Positions 20,418 through 32,264 of a DNA stretch of 64,000 nucleotides are shown here, piece after piece (position 1 is the first letter of the stretch; each line of letters begins with the position of its first letter). Location: contig OV121091.1 of NCBI GenBank assembly GCA_921293015.1, positions 13,731,755 through 13,795,754 on the forward strand, given 5' to 3'. A program made the position numbers and the translations under genes. Under the pieces are notes generated by a model. That model was not told where the DNA came from and ran no database searches. It saw only the letters and a program-made list of their open reading frames with translations. Source of the DNA: Phorcus lineatus (lineage: Eukaryota; Mollusca; Gastropoda; Trochida; Trochidae).

Positions 20418-22958
20418 ATGATGAGAATCCTGTTTGGACTTTTGTTCGTTACGCATCTGGCACTTGGACAGATTTCTTACCCCTGTGGACAATGTTCCTG
20501 TTTTCGTCGAGGAGTGATGGTGTATGCGGACTGCAAAGATCGGGACCTCTCTGGTGTTCCTCCAGCTATACCTCAGGAAACGGCATGGCTTGATCTATCG
20601 GGAAACAACTTTACGGAACTTTCACAATACCAATTCTTTCAATTTCAAAACTTAAGGTATCTTAATCTATCAAGTAACCAAATAGAGAAAGCTTACGACT
20701 CTGCATTTGCTGGTTTAGGTAAGCTCCATTTTCTCCGGTTGGATAACAATTTGTTGCATTATGGCAAACTCAACAAGTCAAATCTCTTCAAGCCGCTGAG
20801 GAACCTCACGTATTTGAATATATCATCAAACAATTTCATCCTTATATCTCCATTTACTTACTATCCCGATATGGCTTTGAGTTATTTGAGGAAACTTGAG
20901 GTTTTACAAATGGATGGTCTTCCCAATAGGGAACTTGGCCTTGAATTCAGACGTTTGAAAAATCTGATAGAGCTCAATCTGTCTGGTGCTTGTTCAATCC
21001 TGTCGTTGAATAATTATACATTTCAGCATGTCCCTCATATTCAAGTTCTCATTTTGAACGACTGTCATATATCAAGTATATATCCTGGTTCAATCTCGCA
21101 TATGTCCAATCTGACATACATAGACGTTTCCAATAACAAGGGTTTGAGGATGGCAGGAATCAGAAACCTGACCTATGAGCTTCGAAACATGCCTTTGAGA
21201 TATCTATACATGAACAGTGTTGTTCCTTCTTACTCTGTCTGTGTAGTATTGAAAGATGAATTTATCATGAACTTGAATAACACACGTTTGAGAGTATTCA
21301 GTGCAAATGACAACTACATCGAAAAGTTTGGTGATGATGCCCTACCTTACTTTCCAAAATCCCTTATGAATTTGTCGCTAAGAGAGAACAAATTTACATT
21401 TGGGCCATATATCAAGGACATCCAAGTGATGACAGGTTTGGAGGAAGTAGACCTCAGCGGTATACATAGAGCTCACGAATTTCCTTCCTTTAGAAGCACT
21501 TTTCCAAAGGTTTCCAGTTTTGCTCAAAATGAAATATGGTCGGATGAATGTGATGATGATTGCTATAGCCCTTCAATTTCAAGCATCCCAAGTCCAAAGT
21601 TAACCCTGATGGATGGAGTTCATATCCCAGTTCCCCCCAACCTAAAAAACATCACATATTCCTATTCCCAACTTCCCTACCACATTGGGAATATGATAAT
21701 TGGTAACAACACTTTGGAAAAGGTTGATGTATCAAGCAACATTCTGTCCACATGGTCGGGGCCTGTAACCGGGCTCGAACACCTGAAACATCTGGACCTG
21801 TCAAACAACCTTGCCAAACACATCTACCCTCATTTCTTCCATACTTTTCCCGGACTTGAAATCCTGAACGTCTCTGATAATTTCATGGGATTTGTTTTGA
21901 ACAACGACACAAACGGGACTGTTTTCATGCATCAAACAAACATGCGCATTCTTGATCTCCGATCTAACTTCATCTCACAATTGGACAAGGCCGTTTTCAA
22001 AGGTCTTGTGTCTCTTGAGACTCTGTTCCTCCAAGGGAATAACATTCATCCTGCTTTTGTCGTTGACGTTAGTGACATGGTGAATCTGACCTTTATTAAT
22101 CTGAGAAATAATCAGATTCGTTGGTTTGACAAGCACGTCATTGATGCCATCAACAAGATAGCTGATAAGCGTAATGTGTCTATAGACCTCTCTCAAAACC
22201 CGATCGCTTGCACATGTTATAATCTTGAATTTCTCTCTTGGATAAACAATCCCAAACACAATTTACATTTTGTAAATATCCACCATTACTTCTGCATGTT
22301 CAGCAGCGGGAAAAATCAAAGTTTAGCTGATTTCCAAACGGTTTATGAGGAGCTGAATAACTCTTGTAACACTTACTTTGGTCTCTCCCTTGGACTAGTT
22401 GCTGCTGTTGCTCTTGTATTCTGCATCATTATCGTCGGGATCCTGTATCGATATCGCTGGAAGCTAAGGTATGTTTATTACGCTGCTCGACTCAAATACA
22501 GCAAGTTAACCGAGAGAGCTGATGATGGCAACTTTGAATTTGATGCTTTTGTCTCCTTTGCTGAGGAAGATCGGGATTTTGTCGTCAACGATCTCTGGGA
22601 AAAGTTGGAAAACGAGGCTGGAGTGAATTTGAATCTTCATCAACGAAATTTCAGACCGGGACGTCCAATAGCTTCGAACATTGTTGACGCTGTGAAGAAC
22701 AGCCGCAAGACGCTTGTTCTTCTGTCCAAGTATTTTCTGGATAGCTATTGGTGTGTCTATGAAGTCAACATGGCCACGATGGAAAGTTTCAATACTGGAA
22801 GAGATGTTTTGGTAGTCGTGATGCTTGAACAGATACCACCGAAAGATATTCCTCCTGAAATACAGTGTCACCTCCAGAAAGACTCATATCTGGAGTACCC
22901 AACAGAAGGGGACAAAGATGTCTTTTGGAAGACCTTGATTGAATCCTTAAATCGATAG
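20418..22958 (+). CDS. Toll-like receptor, copy 1 (TLR1)
   Basis: A membrane pattern-recognition receptor; the family signals through TIR-TIR contacts with adaptors such as MyD88. The open frame could begin at TTG 20370. A pyrimidine-rich TTCCAG acceptor ends at 20405, and the first ATG of that exon is at 20418 (a second at 20421), giving 846 residues. Numbered from the second ATG: signal peptide 1-17; LRRNT cysteines 22, 25, 27, 38; LRRs with many N-glycosylation sites; an LRR-interrupting loop with C377-x3-C381 and a Ser/Pro-rich stretch; one LRRCT (C597, C599, C625, C649); a transmembrane helix about 653-676; TIR 705-845. The TIR has box 1 FDAFVSF, a BB loop RNFRPGRPI with the conserved Pro, and box 3 FW. 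One LRRCT makes it a single-cysteine-cluster TLR. It is intact and looks functional. Its first ~336 codons are diverged from the other copies and the rest is identical. The ligand is unknown. Confidence 0.93.
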   Translation: MMRILFGLLFVTHLALGQISYPCGQCSCFRRGVMVYADCKDRDLSGVPPAIPQETAWLDLSGNNFTELSQYQFFQFQNLRYLNLSSNQIEKAYDSAFAGLGKLHFLRLDNNLLHYGKLNKSNLFKPLRNLTYLNISSNNFILISPFTYYPDMALSYLRKLEVLQMDGLPNRELGLEFRRLKNLIELNLSGACSILSLNNYTFQHVPHIQVLILNDCHISSIYPGSISHMSNLTYIDVSNNKGLRMAGIRNLTYELRNMPLRYLYMNSVVPSYSVCVVLKDEFIMNLNNTRLRVFSANDNYIEKFGDDALPYFPKSLMNLSLRENKFTFGPYIKDIQVMTGLEEVDLSGIHRAHEFPSFRSTFPKVSSFAQNEIWSDECDDDCYSPSISSIPSPKLTLMDGVHIPVPPNLKNITYSYSQLPYHIGNMIIGNNTLEKVDVSSNILSTWSGPVTGLEHLKHLDLSNNLAKHIYPHFFHTFPGLEILNVSDNFMGFVLNNDTNGTVFMHQTNMRILDLRSNFISQLDKAVFKGLVSLETLFLQGNNIHPAFVVDVSDMVNLTFINLRNNQIRWFDKHVIDAINKIADKRNVSIDLSQNPIACTCYNLEFLSWINNPKHNLHFVNIHHYFCMFSSGKNQSLADFQTVYEELNNSCNTYFGLSLGLVAAVALVFCIIIVGILYRYRWKLRYVYYAARLKYSKLTERADDGNFEFDAFVSFAEEDRDFVVNDLWEKLENEAGVNLNLHQRNFRPGRPIASNIVDAVKNSRKTLVLLSKYFLDSYWCVYEVNMATMESFNTGRDVLVVVMLEQIPPKDIPPEIQCHLQKDSYLEYPTEGDKDVFWKTLIESLNR

Positions 22959-23218
22959 ATTCTTCTTACAATTATGAAGCTGGAACATAAGTCATAAACA
23001 CATATATTTTCGACATATCAACCCCCTCCCCCGTCGTAAACATATACCCCTTCTACTCACAAATGTGTTCCTGTCCTATAACCGTTTCACTACTCAAATT
23101 TGCCAAGTTATACTTGCCAAGTTATCGCACAGAGTATGTTGTTGGAGTCAAATATGTCAACATTTAGGGAAAGTTCTATTCTTTCTAGAGAATACATTTC
23201 TATACATTACATAGTCTT

Positions 23219-23224
23219 AATAAA
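23219..23224 (+). terminator. Proximal polyadenylation signal, TLR1
   Basis: AATAAA about 260 bp after the stop, present in all four copies (36223, 49806, 63388). Confidence 0.5.
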
Positions 23225-23406
23225 TGGTGTATATATTGAAAGCTTAATAATAACAACATAAATGACGTTACAATGGATACGCTGGATCTCTTATTCCTTC
23301 GATAGTTTTATATTCATATTTGCTACTGTACATTAGTGCTGTTTAGTGGAAGTTTTGTTTTTTCATATGTGTGTATTTAACTTGTAGAAATATATCTTAT
23401 GAAAAA

Positions 23407-23412
23407 AATAAA
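23407..23412 (+). terminator. Distal polyadenylation signal, TLR1
   Basis: AATAAA about 450 bp after the stop. It is kept in TLR4 (63576-63581) but removed by a 33-bp deletion in TLR2 (about 36403) and TLR3 (about 49986). Confidence 0.45.
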
Positions 23413-25431
23413 TTTGAAAATGTTTGATTCTATTTTCTTTGTTTTTAGTAAATTCGTGTATTATTATTCATGCAAATTGAAAAGGAATAGATAAAGGACA
23501 AAATGGACTGCATTGCAACGGATCCTAATACCACTGTGGTTGAAATTCAACTTCGTTATACAATCTCCCAAAAAGAACTAAGGGTTGAAAAAACTTATTC
23601 GTGTTTGCAGTAACTGAAATCATTATTTCTATCAAATAACTAACATAATCGATCGAATCTTCTTACATTAACCATTCGCAAAGCCATATTGTTTTATTTG
23701 ATAGACCTATCAGAATGTTTGCACTACTTAAGATCTAAATTTATCATTGAAAATAACATTCGGAGTTAAGATTATGAATCATTGTAGCGCAAAGATATTG
23801 GAACATATTGATTGCATGAAAGCCGACATTTTGGTATCAATTACTACAGAATAAACAAAGATGACAAACATAGAAGGAGGAAAAGTTATTTAAACACGAG
23901 ATTATATTATTGTTATTTATAACAATTATTAATCATTATATTCAGAATCTTCAACTCTGAAGGAGGGTCTAAACACTCTTCCTCGGGTAATTATCGCTAT
24001 ATATAGTTCTCATTTGTTGTGATTCAGGACACTGTGTGATACAATCATTACATGCAACATCTATTCTCCAGGCCTCGAATGTGAAGTAATACTTCAATGC
24101 ACGATCTAAGGGAGATAACCCAAGTGTATTCTTATTCAAATAATTCTGGTACATGTACATGACCCAGCAAATATATTTGACAAATATAGATTTGTGAATA
24201 ACCAATATTTATAAGAATACACTATTTATCATACAAAGCTGTTCGCTGCTTAAACCATGTAGATTGCTTGTGCCCTTGACCTAAGACCCATAATACTAAC
24301 ATAGAAAATTCAATTTATAGGTTATGTAGCTCATCGGACTGCATACAATATTAGAGGCCACCGGTTCACCGTTTGTGGGGCAACAGGGTCAACAAATCTC
24401 GAAATGTCTACAAAAAACCCAAACTATGTTTTTTCTCCCTGACATCAAGTCTTTTTAAACTGTATTTTATTTTAATGTTAAGAGCGTGACCTTTCAAGCA
24501 CATTAAATCTTCTTGATAAGCAACGATTTGAAGGTTTATGTACCAAGGATCTTGTCATCTTCATTTACATCTTAGATGTTATTTTCTTTAATTGGCCAGT
24601 TCAACTCAAGTTTTAATGTAAGTCGAGATCTAAAGCTTTGAAAAGTAACATTTATCGATTGGTCTTATGATAAAAGGTACACAAACCAAACGATAATTTT
24701 TTACCACTTTAACCATAAGTACAAGACTCCAAAGATATCACTTGCACCTTGCCAAATTGGAAATACGCATATGACATATCAAAAACGAAATGTAACGTTT
24801 CAGAAACTAAGAAAAATGGAAAGAGTTGTGGTCACAAGACACATCCTGGTAGACAATAGCCTGAAGACAAGGGCTATGGCTTCTGGTTTAAAAAAGGAAC
24901 AAACATAACAACATATCATATTTTAATAAGCAACAAGATCATAGAAATGAATAGGCAGGGGCATTAAAAGATAAAAGAAGCAATACAAGACCAAACGACA
25001 AAAGTTGTTGTCCAAATGTCTTGGATTCCTATTGATGAACTTTCTTTGCTTATTATATAATGCACAAGTGACATTAAAAAAACAAGACAACAAAAAATCT
25101 TTGGATTCATTAATATTTTGAAGTTTTGCCGCTTGATGAACAAAATGGAAACTATGAGTGAACAACGAATATCTTTTCGCGGAATAAGACTGAGTTTTCT
25201 CCTTTATCATGGATAATTTTGTGACGTCATCACAAATCTCTTTTTGTAAGTCGTAGATGTTCCATAGAAAATGACATCAAAACGATTCCGAAGTTCTGTA
25301 TGAAAAAAGGTAAGCATTAGCTGTTTTCATTGCATATTCGGCTTCGAAATTATATGTGTTCTATGTCATGTTCATGTATGTTGAGTGATGAATTTTTTGC
25401 CTAACGTGCATTAAAAAAGTGATCATATGAC

Positions 25432-25990
25432 TATGTCCAGAAATAGGCGTAGTAACCTTACTAAATTACGTTGTGGTGTTTTACCCCTTCATATAGAGAC
25501 AGGACGATATTGTAAACCCCCCACACCCCTAAATCATAGATTGTGCCCGTTTTGTGATGCTTTTGAGTCTGAAGCACATTTTCTTTGTAACTGTGACTTT
25601 TACCATGATCTTAAACGTACCCTTCTAAATAGTACTAGTTTTAACTCCGACGAAAGTGATTACCTGAAATTTAATGTACTTATGAATACAACTGAAACCA
25701 AAGCTCTTAAACTTTTAGCTGACACTATCAATAGTATGTTCCGCCGGAGACAATTTCATTCTTGACATATTTTACCTCTGTGTTATTTATATATATATTT
25801 ATTTATCTTATTTTATCCTATTATCTATTAACATAATCAATGTTGTATATATATATCAGTCTTAATAGTGTCTCGTAAGCCAAAAATATGGCTGGGTGAT
25901 ATGTTATATTTTATGCTATTACATTTGACATTTTAACTGTAACATATCATGTGACACTTTAATAAAATAATACTGTCTGTCTGTCTGTCT
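25432..25990 (+). mobile_element. 5'-truncated LINE with (CTGT)n tail, unit 2
   Basis: About 560 bp absent from the matching site in unit 1 (near 10,665). The frame ending at 25765 encodes an ORF2 C-terminus: KLRCGVLPLHIETGRY, then a CPFCDAFESEAHFLCNC finger. A 3' region with AATAAA and a CTGTCTGTCTGTCT tail follows. Copies in the same position are at 38392-38950 and 51975-52533. Confidence 0.75.
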
Positions 25991-26057
25991 AATATGCTTG
26001 AAATGCAAGCCTAGTGAAGAGAAACTCAAGATCAATCGCGTTGTACCATGTCTTTAA

Positions 26058-26526
26058 AGAGCCACTCCGTGATTTTCATAACATATTATTTACCTTTGAT
26101 ACGAACCTAAATGCCATATGTGGTGATATACAATCAAAACATCTTAACTTTTTGTGTCCAAAAGACATATATATGACAAATACTGGTTTTCCATTAAAAT
26201 CTTAAATCAGCCTTATAAATGCACAGAGGTGTAGATATCATGTCCAAAATACATTGATACTAGTTATATAACCTAATAAACACTATCAACTCCTAACTGC
26301 CCTCCTGACTGTTTTAGATAAGTCTCCAAAATTACATTTGACTATTTGACGCGCGCCACTGTCCAGTTTTAGATCATAACTGCGACGTTCTACCTCTATA
26401 TTGTCATTGTAAAAAAACAATAAGCTTTAAAATGTGTATTTTTGGTAACAGTCGGTACTTCACGATGAAATGACACCATTGATTAATTTTGGCATATGGG
26501 ACTCCAACAACTCACGGAGTGGCTCT
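26058..26526 (-). mobile_element. TTAA MITE, family A, copy 4 (unit 2)
   Basis: Orthologous to the copy at 10735: same flanks, same orientation, TTAA at 26054-26057 and 26527-26530. Confidence 0.85.
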
Positions 26527-26529
26527 TTA

Positions 26530-28500
26530 AAGAGACTGGCAGGTCCAACCGACCTTTTGACCCGAAGTCGAACGCGCTAACCACTGCGGGGTCCTAGGGT
26601 TGATTATGTAATCAGCAACGGAACAATCAGCCCTGACATTGTGGCAGTATCAACCTTTTTTTTAAAGAGATTTCACAAAGGTGTAAGGACATACAATTTC
26701 AAGATTGGCAAAATTGGGTTTCAGGATCATCGGATCTAAAACATTAGTGGTTTCAAATCGGCTTTGAAAGTCGAAAAATATATTCTCAAATTGTTTTCAG
26801 AGAATTACTTGTTGAGAATGTTTTGTAAATTTCGAAAATTCCATAAAATGAAAGTAGATCACTCAGGTGTCAAAGTTACGATAACCCAACTGCGTTGATA
26901 TCTACAAAGTGTGTTCTCATTTGTATTGAAAATGAAAATGACATTTCACGCCGCCATCGTAGCATAAGTATTACTGATATGACCTACATACTCACTCACT
27001 GCGACGCTCAACAACTGCAACGAAAAATTTCAATAAACGAAAGGGGAAACAGGTTCTTTTGACATTTCGATTGATATTTATTGAAAAATATACATAAAAT
27101 TAAATCGAAAATGGGTTATTTCTATGAAATGAAATCGAAAGTACGTTTCTTTAAGAATGTATTCATTATCTTGAGAAAAATCTTTCCACGATATTTACTA
27201 CAATGAATGATTTCGACTTTACACCCATAATAATTGAGTTACCTCGTGCACATATTTGCGTCGTAGTCACTTGCAATATACAGAAAAAAAATCAATATGA
27301 AAAACGCCTCAAGGACAAATGCTTTGAGAGGCTGATCATAGATTATTCTAAACATTGGTTTTCCAGCTACCTGGCGAAGAAATACCCCGAAAGGTAATTT
27401 ACTTCCTGGAAGGTAAATACGTACGTGTCATTATCATTACACAAGGACATGGCTGCGTGAGAAGATCATACAAGGTTAGTGCTCAGACTTTCATATAAGT
27501 TCTTTATTAGCTTAAACCTCTTGTTGAAAATGCATGAACGTGATTTTGAATTTTATAACTGTATTATGCATCGTCATACCACCTTTCAAGATGCAGTCTG
27601 CTTAATTCAAACTCTTGAGGTTTACCGTAGAGTAATATTCAAGTGATCACATGAATTTATGCCTTTTTATAGTGTGGTCTTTTGGGTGCAGGCGATCTAA
27701 AACTTACTGACTTTCTCTCCCTATGCATTTCATTTCGTCTTTTCCCTCATCCTTACGCATGTCACGCTTGTCAAAGTGGAACATGTGCGTTTGTTGTTTT
27801 TTTGAAAATGGACAAATGTGAAGGGAGGTCGCATCTGGAACGAGGCTTTTTACCTCGATCTGGGCACTTCCGTCTTGAGATGACGCCATAAAAACTCGCC
27901 TTTCACTAATTGAAGTAACGTATCTGTAATTAAAAAGGTGACATATACGTGGTTCCACTGGTGAATTGGAGTTAGGTCATTTATGAATACGTCAGGAGGG
28001 ATATTTACCGATGTCACTTTATGAGTATGTTTATAACATCATATATAGCGGAGCTTGATATGCCTACGTGAAATGCCTTGTTGTATATTGTATATGGCCT
28101 GTATCAATGTCTCCCGTGCTTGTGGTTTTTCCCCAACTATCTGTTGAAAACCAACACCAGGTTTCCTTAAGTAAAATATGAGCCAAGATGAGTTGTCTGC
28201 AAATATGTTTGGCCCTTCGTGACTTCACTTGGCGCTTATGGTGTAAACATATTTATTCAGAGAAAAACTGATGGGATTGGCAAACAAGCAAAATCTTTGC
28301 TTATATAAATGCCTCTCCCGACAATATACAAATATAAACTTTCATAAAATGATGACGTTCACAAAACATTTAAGAACAGATCAGATATGCATGTACATTT
28401 GCAGGCTTACATACTATGATTTAAAGATAATTTTTTTTAAATTTCGCAAGGCAATTGAAGAAGGTAATGTAAGTTGGTTAAGACAAATCTGAAAATCTTT
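26530..28500. other. Spacer of unit 2, no gene supported
   Basis: It matches unit 1 at about 11.2-11.6 and 12.87-15.2 kb. It contains a frameshifted LINE remnant (26640-26885) and small frames such as 27203-27397 whose reading is not consistently kept in unit 1. Nothing here can be called a gene. Unit 3 and 4 counterparts start at about 39,490 and 53,073. Confidence 0.5.
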
Positions 28501-28553
28501 TAGAGGAAACTATGAAATTATGGACAGATTTTAAAAATTTGTTATTATGTTGA

Positions 28554-29465
28554 TCAGTAGAGGATAGATGGTAGATTATAACCTTTTTGAAAAAAGTATG
28601 TGTTTAGTCTTAATTCGTGGTAAGTGGGACAAATTAGGTAGAAGTGGAGTGCATCCTCAAAGTGATGACCGCAGTTGCAGTTAGGGGTATCGGATATAAA
28701 TCTGATGAATTTATCACCGTTTAAGTCACTGCAGCCAAGCCGAAGACGGGAGTGAATTATCTGGCAGAATCTTGACCCATGAAATAAATTAAAATGAATC
28801 GGGTTGCTATTGGTGTCTTTTAATTTCCTTTTGAATTCTGCAAGTGAGCTGGAGTTGACCACGTCCGGGGGGAGGGAATTCCAGATATTGACCGTGTCTG
28901 GTAGAAACGATTTAGAGTAATTACTTGTGTTGCATTTTATGCTTTGAAGGTCGGAATAGTTTCTTAAATTGTACCGACTTGCGTCGGACACAGTGTCAGG
29001 TATTAGGTTTGATAAATATTCAGGTACTAGTTTATTAACCATCTTATAAAAGACATACAGTTTCTGGCGATGTCTACGCTTCTCTAATGAAGTAATGTTA
29101 GTTTCTGAGTATAACTTTTCATGACTTGTGCCGCGAACGGCACCACAAATAGTTCTAATTGCGTCCAGATTAAGTTTTTCTAGAAGTACAGATTGCTCTT
29201 TTGTACAATTATCCAGGATGTGGCATGAATAATCGAAAACTGGTAATATAAATGATTTATACATGGTCTGAAGGGTTTTACGATTAAGGCGGTATTTAAA
29301 ACTTCTAAGGCAATTTATCATTGGACTTACCTTTTTGATAATACTATCAATATGGTTATGCCACATGCAATCCTGTTGTAGAATTAATCCTAGATGTCTA
29401 TGAGATGAAACGTCCTTTATAGGTGTATTATTCATAGATAAGACTTGGCGCTTATTGATCAGCAT
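28554..29465 (-). mobile_element. LINE reverse-transcriptase C-terminal fragment, unit 2 (frameshifted)
   Basis: The minus-strand frame of 303 codons covers the end of an RT domain and the following region of a non-LTR retrotransposon. It has HLGLILQQDCMWHNHI, FILPVFDYSCHI, WNSLPPDVV and a Cys/His finger NCNCGHHFEDALHF. It lacks the RT catalytic core and ORF1, so it is a 5'-truncated dead copy. A 17-bp deletion near 28562, relative to units 3-4, cuts off the last ~31 codons. It is absent from unit 1. Confidence 0.75.
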
Positions 29466-29504
29466 GCCACAATACAGGTATCCTTCTCTGGAAGTTAGAA
29501 AAAT

Positions 29505-29656
29505 GGGTCTCTGTAAATTAGATGTGTAGAAATCTTCCTATGGAACAATATATGTATAGAAACCTACTATAACAGCCATTGGGTCTTTGTGAAATAGATG
29601 TATTGAAATCTTCCTGTGGAACAATAGATGTCTAGAAACCAAATGTAACTGCCCTC
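29505..29656. repeat. 76-bp imperfect tandem duplication, unit 2
   Basis: Two adjacent 76-bp units begin GGGTCTCTGT (29505) and GGGTCTTTGT (29581). They share GAAATCTTCCT, TGGAACAATA and TAGAAACC blocks. The same pair occurs at 43205 and 56788. Confidence 0.7.
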
Positions 29657-30110
29657 TTAAGAAATATTCAACGAAACCAATCTCCACTTCAATATGACTC
29701 AACGATGTTTTTTACCATGAGAAATAGCATGTTCTACCAGAATGCACATGTCATGTCAAGTGGGATTAGTTTATGCGTACCGGTTTGGATCACTAGTTTC
29801 GGTGCAGTAATTTTAGCCGTCGTGAAATGAAAGTGAAACCCACTCTCAACCGATCTTAGACTTTCACAATCATCACGTTTGACTACGTCGAAATAGATGT
29901 AATTCACCTTTTTCATCCAAACCCGACTCACCTATTCTCGAATTCCAATCTGCCCCCATCTTCCCTCGCCGATACCAAACGGACCTCAAATTTACCCACC
30001 TTAGAGCGATCATTCACTCATATGTTAAATAACTTTAAATCATCCTTTTACCTTTTACTCGCAGAACTTAACCTTATCTTTACCTAAATTGCATTAACTT
30101 TATCAATTTT

Positions 30111-31003
30111 CCTCACCTCGTCTCGCTTCTCACTTCGCTTCAATTTACTTCACCTTGCCTCACCTCACTTCTTATATCACTTCAACTGTCACTCTCCTCA
30201 CTTCGCCTTTACTCATCACAACTCACCTCACTTCACCTCTACTCATCACTACTCACCTCACCGTCACTTACCTCACTTCTCACCTATACTCGTCACCACT
30301 CCCCTCACTTCGCATCTCACTTCTACTCATCACTACTCACCTCACTTCGCCTCTCACCTTACCGCCACTTACCTCACTTCGCCTCTCACCTCACCGCCAC
30401 TCACCTAACCTCTCACCTCTACTCATCACCACTCACCTCACTTCGCAACTCACCACCACCTTTCTTCACCTCAACGCCACTCACCTCACTTCACCTCCCC
30501 GATATAATCCTTTCACCTTTTACTCGCAGAACTTAAATTACATTACCTTTATCAATTCTCCTCACCTCGTCTCGCTTGTCACCTCGCTTCAAGTTACTTT
30601 ACTTTGACTCACCTCACTCACCTTATTTCACCTCTCACCTCTACTCATCACCTCTCACCTCACTTCGCCTCTCACCTCACCTCTGCTCATCACCACTCAC
30701 CTCACGTCACGTCTCACCTCTACTCACCGCCACTTACCTCACTTCGCCTCTCACCTCACCGCCACTCACCTCACCTCTCACCTCTACTCATCACCACTCA
30801 CCTCACTTCGCATCTCACCTCTTCTCATCACCACTCACCTCACTTCGCCTCTCACCTCACCGCCACTCACCTCTACTCCATTCACCTTATTTCACCTTTC
30901 TTCACCTTAACACCACTCACCTCACTTCACCTCACCGTAACCGTCTCACAATGAACTTCACCTCAAATCACCGCACTTTACTTGAGCTTACCTCACTTTC
31001 ATG
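30111..31003. repeat. CTCACC-type minisatellite (unit 2)
   Basis: Same family as 15424-16212. It is longer than the blocks of units 3 and 4, which lack an internal stretch around 30,355-30,475 and one CGTCA unit. The frames across it are low-complexity, not genes. Confidence 0.9.
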
Positions 31004-32264
31004 AATCCCATTTAATTTTCCCAACATACAATCATGACTTCAATTAACGTGATCTGTTTGAGACAATATTAGCTGTTGGTAGTTAGTATTTAAGGTGGAT
31101 AACGCTAACGTGATTTGGAGGACTTTGTAATGTTTTAAATGATAACACTATTGGCACCTGACTAAAAAAGATATAAGAATAGGCTTGCTTCGAAAAGGTC
31201 AATGGAGAACTAAGATTTGTTTTTCACAAATCTGATGTGCCTATTATTCGTCCTCATCCCAATAACTTAAAAAAGACATAAAATTTTACATCATTGAAGA
31301 GATTATAAGAATCCGTGTATCGCGGATACAAATACGCTGGCGAAGCAGGATACATATTTGATAAAACTTGTTCACACCATAATAGTTCAGAGATACTTTA
31401 TTTATTACTGATGAATACACGATGTATCCTGAAAAACATTTTGGAATTTTCCTCTTAATTTTCATTTTATCATTACACAACGTAGGTTTTGTATTTGGTA
31501 AACATAATGTAGTAGGTACTAAGTGGACCTAATGATTCCTGGCTACGATACCTACATGCTGTGGTATGAACTATCATCAATCGGACCTTTGATCAACCTC
31601 GGACATCCAGGGCTAAATCATTGCCCCAATGCTCTTCACAATCGCCCTTAGGACTTTTCCTTTGGAAAATCTACAGCTTATATCATTCGCCCTTGATTTG
31701 TTTAATGCAATGAACAGCTACGTTGATTGGACAAGAGCGCCTCTCAGAAGACTTGTTACAAAACACTTTCCGTTGAGAAAATGGCTCTTTGCTTTAAGCT
31801 TATAATTTCGTGTTTTATCCTGAGTAGGAAATGTTACCTTAAAAAATTTCAAATTGAAATTATTGAGTATGAACTAAAATGGGCTGTTATCTCAGCTTTA
31901 AAAAACACATATTTTCACATTTCGTATCAAGCTATTTCAATGGGTCATTATTTCATAACGAGATTTAAGGGCGAGTAAATCGAGAATTACTTTTGCTGAT
32001 GAAAGTCCGAGGGATGATTGTGAACGTAACATTACGCCATTGAAAGTTAAATTGTAACTTTAATTACATACTGAACTCTTGTTAAGATGACCTTGTCAAG
32101 AGGATGTGAGATTCTGAGGTTGTAAAGAAATAAGTCAAATTTCTATAAGGATCGTTTAACCTTGTACATGTATGTATCGATGCTATGCACAAGTATCATT
32201 TATGTATCTTTTGAAAAAAAAAATTGTTCGAAATTTCAACCTGTAATTAATTTCAGCTAAAGAG

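Larger units (their letters stand above)
10527..25291 (+). repeat. Segmental tandem repeat unit 1 (contains TLR1)
   Basis: This is the most diverged unit. Its left edge is where similarity to later units starts, at AGTTCTGTATG, which recurs at 25292, 38252 and 51835. Relative to units 2-4 it lacks the ~560-bp LINE insertion (empty site near 10,665) and the reverse-transcriptase LINE fragment, and it lacks the TTAA MITE of units 3-4. It has extra segments at about 11,570-12,870 and 16,315-17,995. Length is 14,765 bp. Confidence 0.75.
22959..25291. other. 3' flank of TLR1, UTR and spacer
   Basis: The sequence after TLR1 is repeated almost unchanged at 35965-38251 and 49548-51834, and in part at 63128-64000. 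It holds AATAAA signals at 23219-23224 and 23407-23412. Minus-strand frames at 23969-24205 and 24923-25210 are preserved in all units but have no recognisable domain. Their preservation is explained by recent duplication. A palindromic TGACGTCA lies near 25222, 70 bp before the unit boundary. Confidence 0.5.

Noticed and set aside
22506-22871. Minus-strand open frames of 121 and 94 codons inside each TLR
   Set aside because: They are shadows of the TLR coding strand, with no domain and no splice or promoter context.
23969-24205. 78-codon minus-strand frame in the TLR 3' flank, repeated in units 2 and 3
   Set aside because: Conservation is fully explained by near-identity of the duplicated DNA. 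There is no domain, and unit 1 offers no more diverged homologue to test selection.
27203-27397. 64-codon frame kept in units 2-4
   Set aside because: The unit 1 counterpart (about 13138-13332) differs by indels that break the frame, so it is not constrained.
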